Part shown: one piece after another, positions 1 to 8,568 of the stretch
Layout of the letters: every line of letters starts with the position of its first letter
How positions within the stretch are numbered: the first letter of the stretch is position 1
Assembly (NCBI RefSeq): GCF_009017275.1
Contig: NZ_WBZC01000004.1
Location: forward strand, 1-64,000
Length of the DNA: 64,000 nt
DNA from: Alkaliphilus pronyensis
GTDB taxonomy: Bacteria; Bacillota; Clostridia; Peptostreptococcales; Natronincolaceae
Direction of reading: 5' to 3'
Notes under the pieces: generated by a model
What the model saw: the letters and a program-made list of their open reading frames with translations, nothing else
Database searches by the model: none
Told to the model about the DNA's origin: nothing
Position numbers and translations under genes: made by a program

Positions 1-60
1 TTAACTTTTGACTCTTAACTTTTAATTATTAATTTTTCCATTTTCCATTTTTTATTTTCA
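1..60. repeat. Low-complexity TTAACTTTT/TTTTCCATTTT tract
   Basis: AT-only degenerate repeats (TTAACTTTTGACTC, then TTTTCCATTTTCCA) at the 3' side of gpsA. The same word family recurs near 17.8-18.1 kb, 33.0-33.35 kb and 63.73-63.85 kb. No gene is visible. The tract probably continues beyond the window edge. Confidence 0.6.
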
Positions 61-68
61 TTTCCCTT

Positions 69-1100
69 CTACCAATCTATGTTTGCATCTTCAACCATTT
101 CTTCCATTTCATGGGTACGATCTCTAGTCATAAGATTTGTCACAGCATCTCTAGCATTGCTTCCCTCATACAAAACCTTATATATCTCCTCTGTAATAGG
201 CATTTCAATACCATGCTTTAAGGATAACTGGTATGCAGCTTTTGTTGTGGTTACTCCTTCAACAACCATACCAATTTTTTTGAGGGTTTCTTCTAAAGTT
301 TTTCCTTCACCAATCAGTATTCCTGCTCTTCTATTACGACTATGCATGCTTGTACAGGTTACAATTAAATCGCCTATTCCCGTAAGTCCTGCGAAGGTAG
401 CTAGATTGGCCCCCATTTTTTTGCCCAATCTTGCAATTTCTCTAATACCCCGGGTCATTAAAGCAGCTTTTGCATTGTCGCCGAAGCCCAAGCCATCGGA
501 GACACCAGCGCCAAAGGCAATAACGTTTTTTAGTGCTCCACCTAGCTCAACACCAATTAAATCTGGATTAGTATATACTCTAAAGCTCTTAGTAATAAAA
601 ACATCTTGAACCAGCTCTGCAATTTCTTTTTTTTCTGAAGCAACCGCTAAGGTGGTAGGCATATTTTTACATACCTCCTCTGCGTGTGAAGGTCCAGATA
701 GAGCAGCAAATGGGTTACTAGGTAGTTCTTCCTTTATCACCTCAGATATTCTCATTAATGTATTCTGCTCTAAGCCTTTAGAAGCATTTATGATAATTTG
801 ATTTGGTCTAATGTAGTTTTTTGCAGATTTTATTACTTCTCTAATTACCTGTGAAGGTACTGTAAGCAAAACCAATTCTGTGTCGGTAACTGCTTTTTCT
901 ATATCTGTAAAAAGCTTTAAGCTATTTGGAATAAAAACCCCTGGTAAATACTTGGAGTTTTCATTAGTTGCTATTATTTTTTTTAACTGGGCCTCTTCCT
1001 TCATCCATAAATTAACCTGGTGCCCTTTTTTGTGTAATAAAAGACTCAAGGCTGTTCCCCAGCTTCCAGCCCCCAAAACAGTTATTTTACTGTTATTCAA
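69..1100 (-). CDS. gpsA: NAD(P)H-dependent glycerol-3-phosphate dehydrogenase
   Basis: Cytosolic enzyme that reduces dihydroxyacetone phosphate to sn-glycerol 3-phosphate, the backbone for phospholipid synthesis. The 343-residue length is usual for GpsA. The N-terminal Rossmann motif GAGSWGTALS is at residues 10-19, the SGPSHAEEV substrate segment is near residue 135, and GLGFGDNAKAALMTRG with the catalytic-lysine region KNVIAFGAG lies around 190-215. Translation starts at TTG behind a strong AAAGGAGGG site, immediately after the plsY stop, so the two are an operon. It supplies the glycerol phosphate that PlsY acylates. Identification is secure. Confidence 0.97.
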   Translation of the reverse strand: MNNSKITVLGAGSWGTALSLLLHKKGHQVNLWMKEEAQLKKIIATNENSKYLPGVFIPNSLKLFTDIEKAVTDTELVLLTVPSQVIREVIKSAKNYIRPNQIIINASKGLEQNTLMRISEVIKEELPSNPFAALSGPSHAEEVCKNMPTTLAVASEKKEIAELVQDVFITKSFRVYTNPDLIGVELGGALKNVIAFGAGVSDGLGFGDNAKAALMTRGIREIARLGKKMGANLATFAGLTGIGDLIVTCTSMHSRNRRAGILIGEGKTLEETLKKIGMVVEGVTTTKAAYQLSLKHGIEMPITEEIYKVLYEGSNARDAVTNLMTRDRTHEMEEMVEDANIDW

Positions 1101-1700
1101 TTATAACCCTCCTTTTGTTTTAGAACCTGCTGATATTTTTCTTTCTGTACCATTAAGTAGTCTTTGTATATTACCACGATGTCTATATACAGCCATAATT
1201 GCTAAGGCTAAGCCAAATAAAAAGTATTGGGTTCCATGTATGATGAATACAAATGGTAATAAGCTAATGGCAGTTATCGATGCCAATGAAACATACTTAA
1301 ATCGAAATAGGATTATAACACCTATAATAATACAAATTAGTGCTGATAGTGGCTGAACAAATAAGCCTACCCCTATGGAAGTAGCAATACCCTTTCCTCC
1401 TTTAAACCTTAAAACAAAGGGCCAATTATGACCTATAATAACTGCTATACCACATAACAGCATTAGGGTTACACCCCCATAGTATTTACCTAAAAATACT
1501 GCTATAACACCTTTAAGGCTATCCCCTAAAAATGCCCAGGCTCCTGCCTTCAAACCCAATGTTCGTAGTACATTAGTTGAGCCTGCGTTACCGCTACCAT
1601 AATTACGAATATCTATATTGGCTGCTATTTTACCAACAAAATATGATGTAGAGAAATTACCCAGCAGATATGCAACCAGAATCCAAATCAAATAATTCAC
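1101..1700 (-). CDS. plsY: Glycerol-3-phosphate acyltransferase PlsY
   Basis: Integral membrane enzyme transferring the acyl group of acyl-phosphate to position 1 of glycerol 3-phosphate. It has 199 residues with several hydrophobic segments. Family loops are visible: NYGSGNAGSTNVLR (about 33-46), GDSLKG (about 60), and GHNWPFVLRFKGGKGIATS (about 90-108). Start is GTG behind AAGGAGGG. It abuts gpsA downstream and der upstream, a common Firmicutes order (der-plsY-gpsA). Confidence 0.97.
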   Translation of the reverse strand: MNYLIWILVAYLLGNFSTSYFVGKIAANIDIRNYGSGNAGSTNVLRTLGLKAGAWAFLGDSLKGVIAVFLGKYYGGVTLMLLCGIAVIIGHNWPFVLRFKGGKGIATSIGVGLFVQPLSALICIIIGVIILFRFKYVSLASITAISLLPFVFIIHGTQYFLFGLALAIMAVYRHRGNIQRLLNGTERKISAGSKTKGGL

Positions 1701-3026
1701 TTATTTCCCTCCTTTTTCTCGTTCTCTGAGTATAAATCGGATTGGGGTTCCCTCAAACCCATAGCTTTGTCGAATTTGGTTCTCTATATATCTTAGGTAA
1801 GAAAAATGCATTAATTCCTTGTCATTAACAAAAAGTATAAAGGTGGGTGGTTTAACAGCTGCCTGTGTAGCATAGAATATTTTTAATCTCTTGCCCTTGT
1901 CAGAAGGAGGCTGGTTTAGTAATACAGCTTCTCCTATTATCTCATTTAAGCCTCCAGTCGGTATTCTTAGTGCATTTTGATTAGCAACAAATTTTACTGT
2001 ATCTAAAATTTTCTCCATTCTTTGACCAGACAAGGCAGAAACAAATAAAATTGGTGCATAATCTAAATATGCCAGTTCATTACGAACTGTTTTAGTAAAC
2101 TCCTTCATTGTATTTGTTTCTTTTTGAATTATATCCCACTTGTTAATAACAATAACCATACCTTTGCCGTTTTCATGGCTATAGCCTGCTATTTTTTTAT
2201 CCTGTTCAGTAACACCTTCAGTAGCATCAATTACCAAAAGACATACATCTGCTCTATCTACTGCTGTAAAGGACCTTATTACGCTGTATCTTTCAATATT
2301 TTCTTTAATTTTACTTTTTCTTCTCACTCCTGCTGTATCAATAAGCAGATATTTATCTTCTCCATCAGTAAAGGGAGTATCAATCGCATCTCTTGTGGTA
2401 CCTGCAATATCACTTACTATTACCCTGTCTTCCCCTAATATATAGTTAATAATAGAGGATTTTCCTACGTTTGGTTTTCCTATAATAGCCACCTTAATCA
2501 TTTCATCCTCTTCTTTATTTCCCTTATCATCTGGAAAATGTGCCACTACAGCATCTAATAGATCGCCTATATTTAAGGCTGAGGATGAAGATATTTCAAT
2601 AGGCTCATTCATTCCCAGTTCAAAGAAGTCATAGTAATAGGGAGAATGCTCTAATGTATCAACCTTATTTATGGTTAGAATAACTGGCTTTTTGGCTTTT
2701 CTCAACATAGAGGCCACCTCTCTATCTGTTCCAGTTAATCCTTCTCTTCCATCTACTAAAAAAATTATTACATCTGCCGTTTCTATTGCAATTTCTGCCT
2801 GTCTTCGCATTTGGGCTAGAATAGTCTCTTTTGATTCAGGCTCTATTCCACCTGTATCAATAAGGGTAAATACATTATTCAACCACTCTGCCTCAGTATA
2901 TATACGGTCTCTTGTTACTCCTGGATAATCTTCTACAATAGATATACGCTTTCCCGCAACTCTATTAAACAATGTTGATTTTCCAACATTGGGTCTTCCT
3001 ACAATCGCAACTACTGGTTTTGCCAT
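1701..3026 (-). CDS. der: Ribosome biogenesis GTPase Der (EngA)
   Basis: Double-GTPase needed for assembly of the 50S ribosomal subunit. The 441 residues contain two complete G domains in tandem. The first has P-loop GRPNVGKST (10-18), DTGG (about 57) and NKVD (about 119); the second has GKPNVGKSS (about 183), DTAG (about 230) and NKWD (about 295). A KH-like domain ends the protein. It is the first gene of the der-plsY-gpsA run and is separated by about 30 bp from the DUF512 gene. Confidence 0.98.
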   Translation of the reverse strand: MAKPVVAIVGRPNVGKSTLFNRVAGKRISIVEDYPGVTRDRIYTEAEWLNNVFTLIDTGGIEPESKETILAQMRRQAEIAIETADVIIFLVDGREGLTGTDREVASMLRKAKKPVILTINKVDTLEHSPYYYDFFELGMNEPIEISSSSALNIGDLLDAVVAHFPDDKGNKEEDEMIKVAIIGKPNVGKSSIINYILGEDRVIVSDIAGTTRDAIDTPFTDGEDKYLLIDTAGVRRKSKIKENIERYSVIRSFTAVDRADVCLLVIDATEGVTEQDKKIAGYSHENGKGMVIVINKWDIIQKETNTMKEFTKTVRNELAYLDYAPILFVSALSGQRMEKILDTVKFVANQNALRIPTGGLNEIIGEAVLLNQPPSDKGKRLKIFYATQAAVKPPTFILFVNDKELMHFSYLRYIENQIRQSYGFEGTPIRFILREREKGGK

Positions 3027-3056
3027 ATAAACCCACTCCCAAAAAATAAATTCTTA

Positions 3057-4373
3057 CTAGCTTAGTATTGCTTTTACAAATCCATTTCCATTAATAGGCG
3101 ATATTTTAACTGGACAACCTAAAAAGCTTCCTAGCTCTTTTACTGTTATATCATCAAGAAAAATCTCTTCGCCTGACTTTAGCATGTTTTCACCTATTAT
3201 AATCATATCTCCTAGTTCTATACCCTTTAATGCTTCAAAAATGTCTTTACCTGTCAAAAGTCCACTTACCGACACTTCTCCTCCAAAAAATTCATTTTTT
3301 ACACACACCACATTTATTGTAATACTATTAACCTCTTCAGTTATTTCTTTACAGATGTTCCTCATAAACCTACATGCTAATTCTCCTGAAACCACTGTTA
3401 TTTTTTTACCTCTAGCTGTTACATTATTACCCTTAATGGATGTTCTTATTTCCTCTTGAAATTTCACAGCCATTCCTACTCCATTTTCAAGCTGTGGAAA
3501 ACCATCATAGCTGGCATAGTTAGGAAAATCAACCTCAGCCAATATATAAAACTCATCTGATAAATACACAAAATTTCTTTTAAGCCTTTTATAAAAATGT
3601 TTTTGCCAATCTTCAACCTGCTTAATTGTATCTAAAGCCATTTCTTTATTGAAGGGCTTAATCTCATACAGGGTATCTCTATACCTTGTAAGTCCTACGG
3701 GAACCACTGCAACGCTACCTATAGCATCCCCTAGTTCACCTAAATCCATAAGAGTTCTATCTAATTCGTTTTTGTCGTTAACTCCTGGGCAAAGAACAAT
3801 TTGACAGTTCATTCTAATTTCATTATCTGCAAGCTTTTGTAATAGTTCTAGTATATTGTCGGCATATGGATTATTAAGGATTTTTTTTCTTAGATCACCC
3901 TTTGTTGTATGTACAGAGACATTTATTGGACTTATACGATATTTAATAATTCTATCAATATCTCTTTTCTTCATGTTAGTTAAGGTAATATAATTACCGT
4001 GTAAAAATGAGAGCCTTGAGTCATCGTCCTTAAAATATAGACTTTGTCTCATATTTGGTGGTAGCTGGTCTATAAAACAAAATATACACTTGTTTTGACA
4101 GCTTTTCATATGGGCTAAAATAGGATTGTCAAAATCTATACCCAAGTCCTCATCAAAATCCTTTTCTATTTCCAATATCCACTGTTGCCCATCGGGTTTT
4201 TCTATCTCAATTTCTAAATATTCATCTGCAATAAGATACTTATACTCTATTATATCTTCAATAGCCTGTCCATTTATACTAATAAGTAAATCTCCCTTTT
4301 CGACCCCTAGCTCCTCAGCTATACTAGCCTTTTCAACATAATTTATAAGGTTTTTAATATGAGCTTCCTTCAA
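3057..4373 (-). CDS. DUF512 family protein (PDZ plus radical-SAM-like)
   Basis: A 438-residue protein of the DUF512 family, conserved in clostridia next to der. The N-terminus (about 10-60) looks like a PDZ fold (EELGVEKGDLLISINGQ). A cysteine cluster CQNKCIFCFIDQLPP follows near residue 93, giving a radical-SAM-type CxxxCxxC pattern. The central part resembles a TIM-barrel (NVSVHTTKGDLR, CQIVLCPGVNDKNEL) and the C-terminal half is DUF512. The biochemical role is not established. The start is TTG with a weak AGGTG site, preceded by a gap of about 105 bp after the DUF3189 gene, so it may have its own promoter. Confidence 0.9.
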   Translation of the reverse strand: MKEAHIKNLINYVEKASIAEELGVEKGDLLISINGQAIEDIIEYKYLIADEYLEIEIEKPDGQQWILEIEKDFDEDLGIDFDNPILAHMKSCQNKCIFCFIDQLPPNMRQSLYFKDDDSRLSFLHGNYITLTNMKKRDIDRIIKYRISPINVSVHTTKGDLRKKILNNPYADNILELLQKLADNEIRMNCQIVLCPGVNDKNELDRTLMDLGELGDAIGSVAVVPVGLTRYRDTLYEIKPFNKEMALDTIKQVEDWQKHFYKRLKRNFVYLSDEFYILAEVDFPNYASYDGFPQLENGVGMAVKFQEEIRTSIKGNNVTARGKKITVVSGELACRFMRNICKEITEEVNSITINVVCVKNEFFGGEVSVSGLLTGKDIFEALKGIELGDMIIIGENMLKSGEEIFLDDITVKELGSFLGCPVKISPINGNGFVKAILS

Positions 4374-4478
4374 AAAAACACCTACTTTAAATAATTATAA
4401 TAAAATTATTTTATCACACCTTTGAGTATATTACATCAAGTAATAATATCATTTTAGCTTAGATATAGTCAATAAAAG

Positions 4479-4940
4479 TTAAGCCTGTAATGTATCCTTT
4501 ACATTTTGCACCAACTCTGCATATAACCTGTAGTCTTTTCGTATACCATATGCAGTAATAGGTTTTCCAATGTACATAAGCTTTAGTTTTTTTGACATAA
4601 ATCCTCCTACTCTTACTGGTAGATTTATTAAAGCAATTGAGTTAACTACATGTAGATGTTTTTTACTATGTATATTGCAATAAAGAGCATAATTATATAT
4701 TAATTCTGTTAATTGTGTCCTACACGCTCCCATTCCCAAGACATAAATATCATTACTTTGATTATCTCTACCCATGTATAAGGGGATTCCAATACTACTA
4801 TTAGTTATATAGTCATAATAGGGTATAGACATTATTTCCTTTATAAATGGTACTCTATCGGTGGGTAAAAGATTTAAATGTATGCTTGCGGCTACTATAG
4901 AGGTATGGGCACCACCATAGCAGCTATATATTATCTTCAT
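4479..4940 (-). CDS. DUF3189 family protein (copy 1)
   Basis: A 153-residue cytosolic protein starting MKIIYSCYGGAHTS, the typical DUF3189 opening; function unknown. I chose the ATG at 4940 over an in-frame GTG three codons upstream because ATG overlaps the stop of the preceding gene as ATGA and has GGAG about 8 nt upstream. It is the last gene of the DUF1614-spoIIP-YIEGIA operon. A GMGACRTQLTEL segment lies around residue 86. Context suggests a sporulation-associated role (inference only). Confidence 0.85.
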   Translation of the reverse strand: MKIIYSCYGGAHTSIVAASIHLNLLPTDRVPFIKEIMSIPYYDYITNSSIGIPLYMGRDNQSNDIYVLGMGACRTQLTELIYNYALYCNIHSKKHLHVVNSIALINLPVRVGGFMSKKLKLMYIGKPITAYGIRKDYRLYAELVQNVKDTLQA

Positions 4941-5272
4941 AGTCTCCACTCCAGCATTCTCTTATTGATTGACCTATTAAGCTCTTTTTTGTTTATTCGA
5001 TAAAAAAAGCTGTCGTATTTGCTTAAATTTATAATAATTATACTATGGTTAAATATAGTAGCTAACCCATTTAAAATATTTATTAATATTTTTATTTTGC
5101 AGGAGGATTTTATAATATAGACCTCGTTTAGCTTATGATCGATTCCCATAAAAAATAGCTTCATTGGCTCTATTGCCTTTGTTTTAATATGTTTATAATC
5201 CATCTTTAAATGAATATATGCAGCTAAAAGAGCTGCATAATCATTTTTCTTAAATACGTATATATACTTCAT
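4937..5272 (-). CDS. DUF3189-like protein (short, divergent copy 2)
   Basis: A 111-residue protein starting MKYIYVFKKNDYAALLAAYIHL. The layout resembles the N-terminal part of the downstream DUF3189 protein (compare GAHTSIVAASIHLNLLPTDR with NDYAALLAAYIHLKMDYKH). It is shorter, lacks the CYGG motif and the GMGACRTQ segment, and so looks like a diverged tandem duplicate. It overlaps the next gene by 4 nt (ATGA), indicating translational coupling. Function unknown. Confidence 0.7.
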   Translation of the reverse strand: MKYIYVFKKNDYAALLAAYIHLKMDYKHIKTKAIEPMKLFFMGIDHKLNEVYIIKSSCKIKILINILNGLATIFNHSIIIINLSKYDSFFYRINKKELNRSINKRMLEWRL

Positions 5273-5280
5273 TCTGTCAC

Positions 5281-5475
5281 CTAATGCCTAACAATGATGT
5301 ATGCACCTATTTCAAGGTCATGCACCATACCTCTTGTTGTTTTAGCTATTAACAGTGCCACCCGCTCCCTTTGCTCTTCATTTGCTGCATAAAAAATTGG
5401 TGCCGATGAGCTACTAACAACATTTTTATCAATAGTTACTACTGCAATTACATTTCCCGTAATACCTATATCCAT
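5281..5475 (-). CDS. Capping complex subunit for YIEGIA
   Basis: A 64-residue protein starting MDIGITGNVIAVVTID, matching the small protein that accompanies YIEGIA membrane proteins in spore-formers. It sits 4 bp after the YIEGIA gene and is clearly coupled to it. The name comes from recent family annotation; its biochemical function is not known to me. Hydrophobic beta-rich segments are seen, with no signal peptide. Confidence 0.8.
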   Translation of the reverse strand: MDIGITGNVIAVVTIDKNVVSSSSAPIFYAANEEQRERVALLIAKTTRGMVHDLEIGAYIIVRH

Positions 5476-5479
5476 TATA

Positions 5480-6394
5480 CTACCCCCTATTCCTTGTTAC
5501 AAAGGCATCAACTGGCTTCCTTTTAGCCGATTCAAGAACAGGCGATCGTTTCACTACCTCAACTAATGAATCTGTATCAGATTTCATAGTAATTAATGCC
5601 ATTACTACATTACCATTCTCAGGATTTCTTCTTGCAATAGGTGTAAAATCTGGCTCGTCTAAGTCCTTACGAATACCCAATTGTGTAGCAGCATTATGTT
5701 GTATAGACTGTCTTTGTCCTATATTAGCCAATATTGTTACTGCATATGGGTTTTTAGGTATAATTTCCACAGCTATTCCTGATTCTAAAAAGATTTTTCT
5801 TGAATCCTTAAGTCCTATATTCATAACTGGTACACCTGCTACAGTTAGTAAAGGTCCATCAAAGGTTATTTTTGCTGCCTTCACATGGGCAATATCTTCT
5901 ATTGCCCTACCCTTTAGCATATTAGATAAAGCTAAGTATAATGCAGTTCCAAATATTACACCAAGCAAAATCTGTGTAATCCAATGGAATTTAAAATGTA
6001 CTCCAAAATAAACTCCTATAGAACTAATTAAGGATGTTAGGATAGCAATATAGTTTCTTGCTTCAAAGGCTTTAGCTATATCTTCAATATAAGCTGTTCC
6101 TCTTGGAACTAGCTCAGTTACCTCAATGTTATCAAGGCTTTGTCTTTCCATATTTCTCACATCTCTAAACTGCTGTGCTGCTAAAGCTAAAAAGGTTACA
6201 GCTACAAATTCTTTTTCTATTATTGAAGGTAATGCCACAGCTCCAAGGGCCGAGGCAATAATACCAAGGGTAAAGTGGGATAAATAGGCTTGTGGATAAG
6301 TGGGATATTGCCTGTAATCCACCTTCATCATTAAAACTCTTGCCAATGTTCCCATAATTAATGAAGTTACAATTAATGTTAGATACTTATCCAT
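5480..6394 (-). CDS. YIEGIA family membrane protein
   Basis: A 304-residue protein with hydrophobic segments near residues 4-22, 42-58, 62-75, 115-132 and 138-160, then a soluble C-terminal domain. The eponymous motif appears as YIEDIA at residues 102-107, with D in place of the usual G. It is encoded between spoIIP and its small partner in an apparent operon. Family presence tracks with sporulation, but a molecular role is not established. Identification rests on motif, topology and neighbours. Confidence 0.87.
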   Translation of the reverse strand: MDKYLTLIVTSLIMGTLARVLMMKVDYRQYPTYPQAYLSHFTLGIIASALGAVALPSIIEKEFVAVTFLALAAQQFRDVRNMERQSLDNIEVTELVPRGTAYIEDIAKAFEARNYIAILTSLISSIGVYFGVHFKFHWITQILLGVIFGTALYLALSNMLKGRAIEDIAHVKAAKITFDGPLLTVAGVPVMNIGLKDSRKIFLESGIAVEIIPKNPYAVTILANIGQRQSIQHNAATQLGIRKDLDEPDFTPIARRNPENGNVVMALITMKSDTDSLVEVVKRSPVLESAKRKPVDAFVTRNRG

Positions 6395-6413
6395 TTAGAC
6401 TATCTCCACCTTG

Positions 6414-7556
6414 CTATTTCTTTCTTCTTCCTAAAAAGCTTTTAAACTCATCTTTGAAATTAGATATTTTGGACTTCCACTCCTTACCACCACTGCTTAG
6501 AAACAGGAACAGTATACCACCACCACCTATTACAGCCAGTAATGCAGCTATGCCTGTACCAGAGCCAGCATTGCTTTCCTGCTGTGGCTTTGCTTGTTCT
6601 GTATCACCCTCTTGGTTGTCCTTAAAGGTACCACCAAATAAAGCAGTGGCTATGGCTTCAGATATATACTGGCTGGATTTTTCTGCTCTTTCTCTAGTAT
6701 GCTCATAGGTACCCATTTCTAACAGCATTGCTTTGGGTGTTAGGTCTTGGTTATACCCCCCTCCTGCATAGAAGATGTCCTTAATCAATCCTGGATACAT
6801 TTTATCTGCCACCGACTTTACCTTCCATGCCATTTCTTCATTTGCTTTAAAATTCTGATTTCTTCTACCCACAACTAGTCTTACCTTAGAAGCTGGTTCG
6901 CCATTTATATCAGCAAGATATGCCTCAGCTGGTACTGCATCCCTGTGTACATCAACTAAGGTATTAAGTCCATTATCCCTCATTAGCTGTACAGCTGTTC
7001 TTCTTGATCTTTTATAAGCACCTGCATCATGAGGTACATGGTTTGTGTTATCAAAAATTGCTTTTACACCATTATTCTGAAAACCTTTTTGTAGGCTTTC
7101 AGCAACCTTTAGAATTCCTCCTCCTCCTTCTTCACTTTCTGTTCCATCAGTTGGAACATAAGACTCTGCACTATGGCTACAATATATTCCTACCTTTCTA
7201 TCCTCTTCATTAGCAACTAAGTTTTCTAATCCTATATTGTTTCTTAATGCAAAAACAATTTCTTCGTAGGCTACTTCATTTATCTCAGGTAATGTAACAT
7301 CTTCAATGAACTCTGCATAAGCAGTTTTACTTGTTTCATTAACCCTTACCACCTTATACATTTTATTATCTTCACTTAGGTACTGATCTCCTTTAGTTAC
7401 CTCTCTTGCTGTATCAAACAATTTATCTCCGTTTTTTACATTAAAAACCTTATAATAATCGCCGTAATCATGGTACCAATCGTCTCCATAGGACAGCTGA
7501 AGAGACATTGCTATAAGTATCATAGACAGTAGGCAAATAATTTTTTTATTTTTCAT
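6414..7556 (-). CDS. spoIIP: Stage II sporulation protein P (SpoIIP)
   Basis: Membrane-anchored cell-wall hydrolase which, with SpoIID and SpoIIM, drives engulfment by removing stem peptides and cutting glycan strands. It has 380 residues from the chosen ATG, which has GGAG 9 nt upstream; another ATG lies three codons earlier inside the end of the DUF1614 gene. A signal peptide covers about residues 5-24. The amidase-like domain shows zinc-ligand regions CSHSAESY (about 125), NHVPHDAGAY, DVHRDAVP and LLEMGT. Unusually for the textbook topology, a second hydrophobic stretch sits near the C-terminus (about 340-355) before a basic tail. Confidence 0.95.
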   Translation of the reverse strand: MKNKKIICLLSMILIAMSLQLSYGDDWYHDYGDYYKVFNVKNGDKLFDTAREVTKGDQYLSEDNKMYKVVRVNETSKTAYAEFIEDVTLPEINEVAYEEIVFALRNNIGLENLVANEEDRKVGIYCSHSAESYVPTDGTESEEGGGGILKVAESLQKGFQNNGVKAIFDNTNHVPHDAGAYKRSRRTAVQLMRDNGLNTLVDVHRDAVPAEAYLADINGEPASKVRLVVGRRNQNFKANEEMAWKVKSVADKMYPGLIKDIFYAGGGYNQDLTPKAMLLEMGTYEHTRERAEKSSQYISEAIATALFGGTFKDNQEGDTEQAKPQQESNAGSGTGIAALLAVIGGGGILFLFLSSGGKEWKSKISNFKDEFKSFLGRRKK

Positions 7557-8280
7557 CTCTATCATCTCCTATTTTTTTGCTTTTATTATCTTCACTATTT
7601 TTGTTAGATTGGTCCTTTTCACCTAACCCACTAACAAAATGTCCTTTATCAAAGTGTAATCTTTTCTTTTCAGTTCCTCCTTGTAGTCTTTCACGGGTTT
7701 CTCCAACAATTTCTGCAATTAATACTGCCACTACTCCTGCTATTATAGTTGTGTCTGCACCACCTGCGCCACCGAATCTTGTAGGAGCAGGAACATTGTT
7801 TATGGTATTAATAATTAACTGTATTACATCACTTAAAATTACTCCACCGATGCCTGCAATAAATGCTGCCCTTCTAGATCTACCTATTATATAAGCAGTT
7901 AAACCAGCTAAAGCTGGATAAACATAGTTAGGATCAATCATTTGTGCCTCTGGATCTGCTGGTAAAACATATCTTTGAACCCCATATATAATGCCACCTG
8001 CTATTACAGCAGCAATAACAGCCCTAGTTTTTTCTTTGGTGGTTTCTGCCTTAACAAATAGATAAATAATTAACCCTAGGGGTATTATAAAGCCTGCAAC
8101 ATTTACAGATACGTTTTCTGTTATATTAATGTCTGGGATAAATATTGTAGATAATACTATGGCGAGAATAATTACTATAGCTGCTTTATCATTTAGACGA
8201 AGACGGTCTAATACTCTTTCTGCTAAACCCATAAATATTAGCACTGCAACTCCAATCAACAAAATCATTCCTATGGACAT
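7546..8280 (-). CDS. DUF1614 domain membrane protein
   Basis: A 244-residue polytopic membrane protein with about seven hydrophobic segments in residues 1-195 and a charged C-terminal tail. A GGAGGADTTIIAGVVAVLIAE segment near residue 170 is characteristic of DUF1614. It is the first gene of the operon and overlaps the spoIIP start region by about 10-20 bp, so translation of the two is coupled. Function unknown; pairing with spoIIP suggests a role in sporulation (inference). Confidence 0.85.
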   Translation of the reverse strand: MSIGMILLIGVAVLIFMGLAERVLDRLRLNDKAAIVIILAIVLSTIFIPDINITENVSVNVAGFIIPLGLIIYLFVKAETTKEKTRAVIAAVIAGGIIYGVQRYVLPADPEAQMIDPNYVYPALAGLTAYIIGRSRRAAFIAGIGGVILSDVIQLIINTINNVPAPTRFGGAGGADTTIIAGVVAVLIAEIVGETRERLQGGTEKKRLHFDKGHFVSGLGEKDQSNKNSEDNKSKKIGDDRDEK

Positions 8281-8316
8281 TGTTTACTCCTCCTTATTTA
8301 AAACTTAGGTTAACTC

Positions 8317-8346
8317 TAGGTTTCCCTTTGGTAGTTTAAAGTATAC
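8317..8346 (-). promoter_or_regulatory. Possible forespore (sigma-F/G type) promoter before DUF1614-spoIIP
   Basis: On the minus strand GTATA (8342-8346), a 15-nt spacer and GGGAAACCTA (8317-8326) resemble the sigma-F/G consensus (GYWTA then GGNRANAnT) with one clear mismatch. It lies about 40 bp upstream of the DUF1614 start. Weak evidence; no better vegetative promoter was evident. Confidence 0.3.
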
Positions 8347-8568
8347 GGGAGGAAAAAATGAACAAAAAAAATCAAATTATTATTCTTGCTATAGAATACT
8401 AATTTGTTCTGTATTGCTGTATACCTATTATGTTTTTCTTATTTATTTTTATGTACCAACTAAAAATATTGTATAAAATAGCCAATCAAAAATACAAATG
8501 GGTTTAATATAAAATCATCTAACCCCTCCATTCTGATTATTGATTTCTCATTAAATACAACTGTAAAT

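Noticed and set aside
8355-8402. Plus-strand GGAGG followed by ATG and 14 codons (MNKKNQ...)
   Set aside because: Too short and isolated; in a promoter region of a minus-strand gene.
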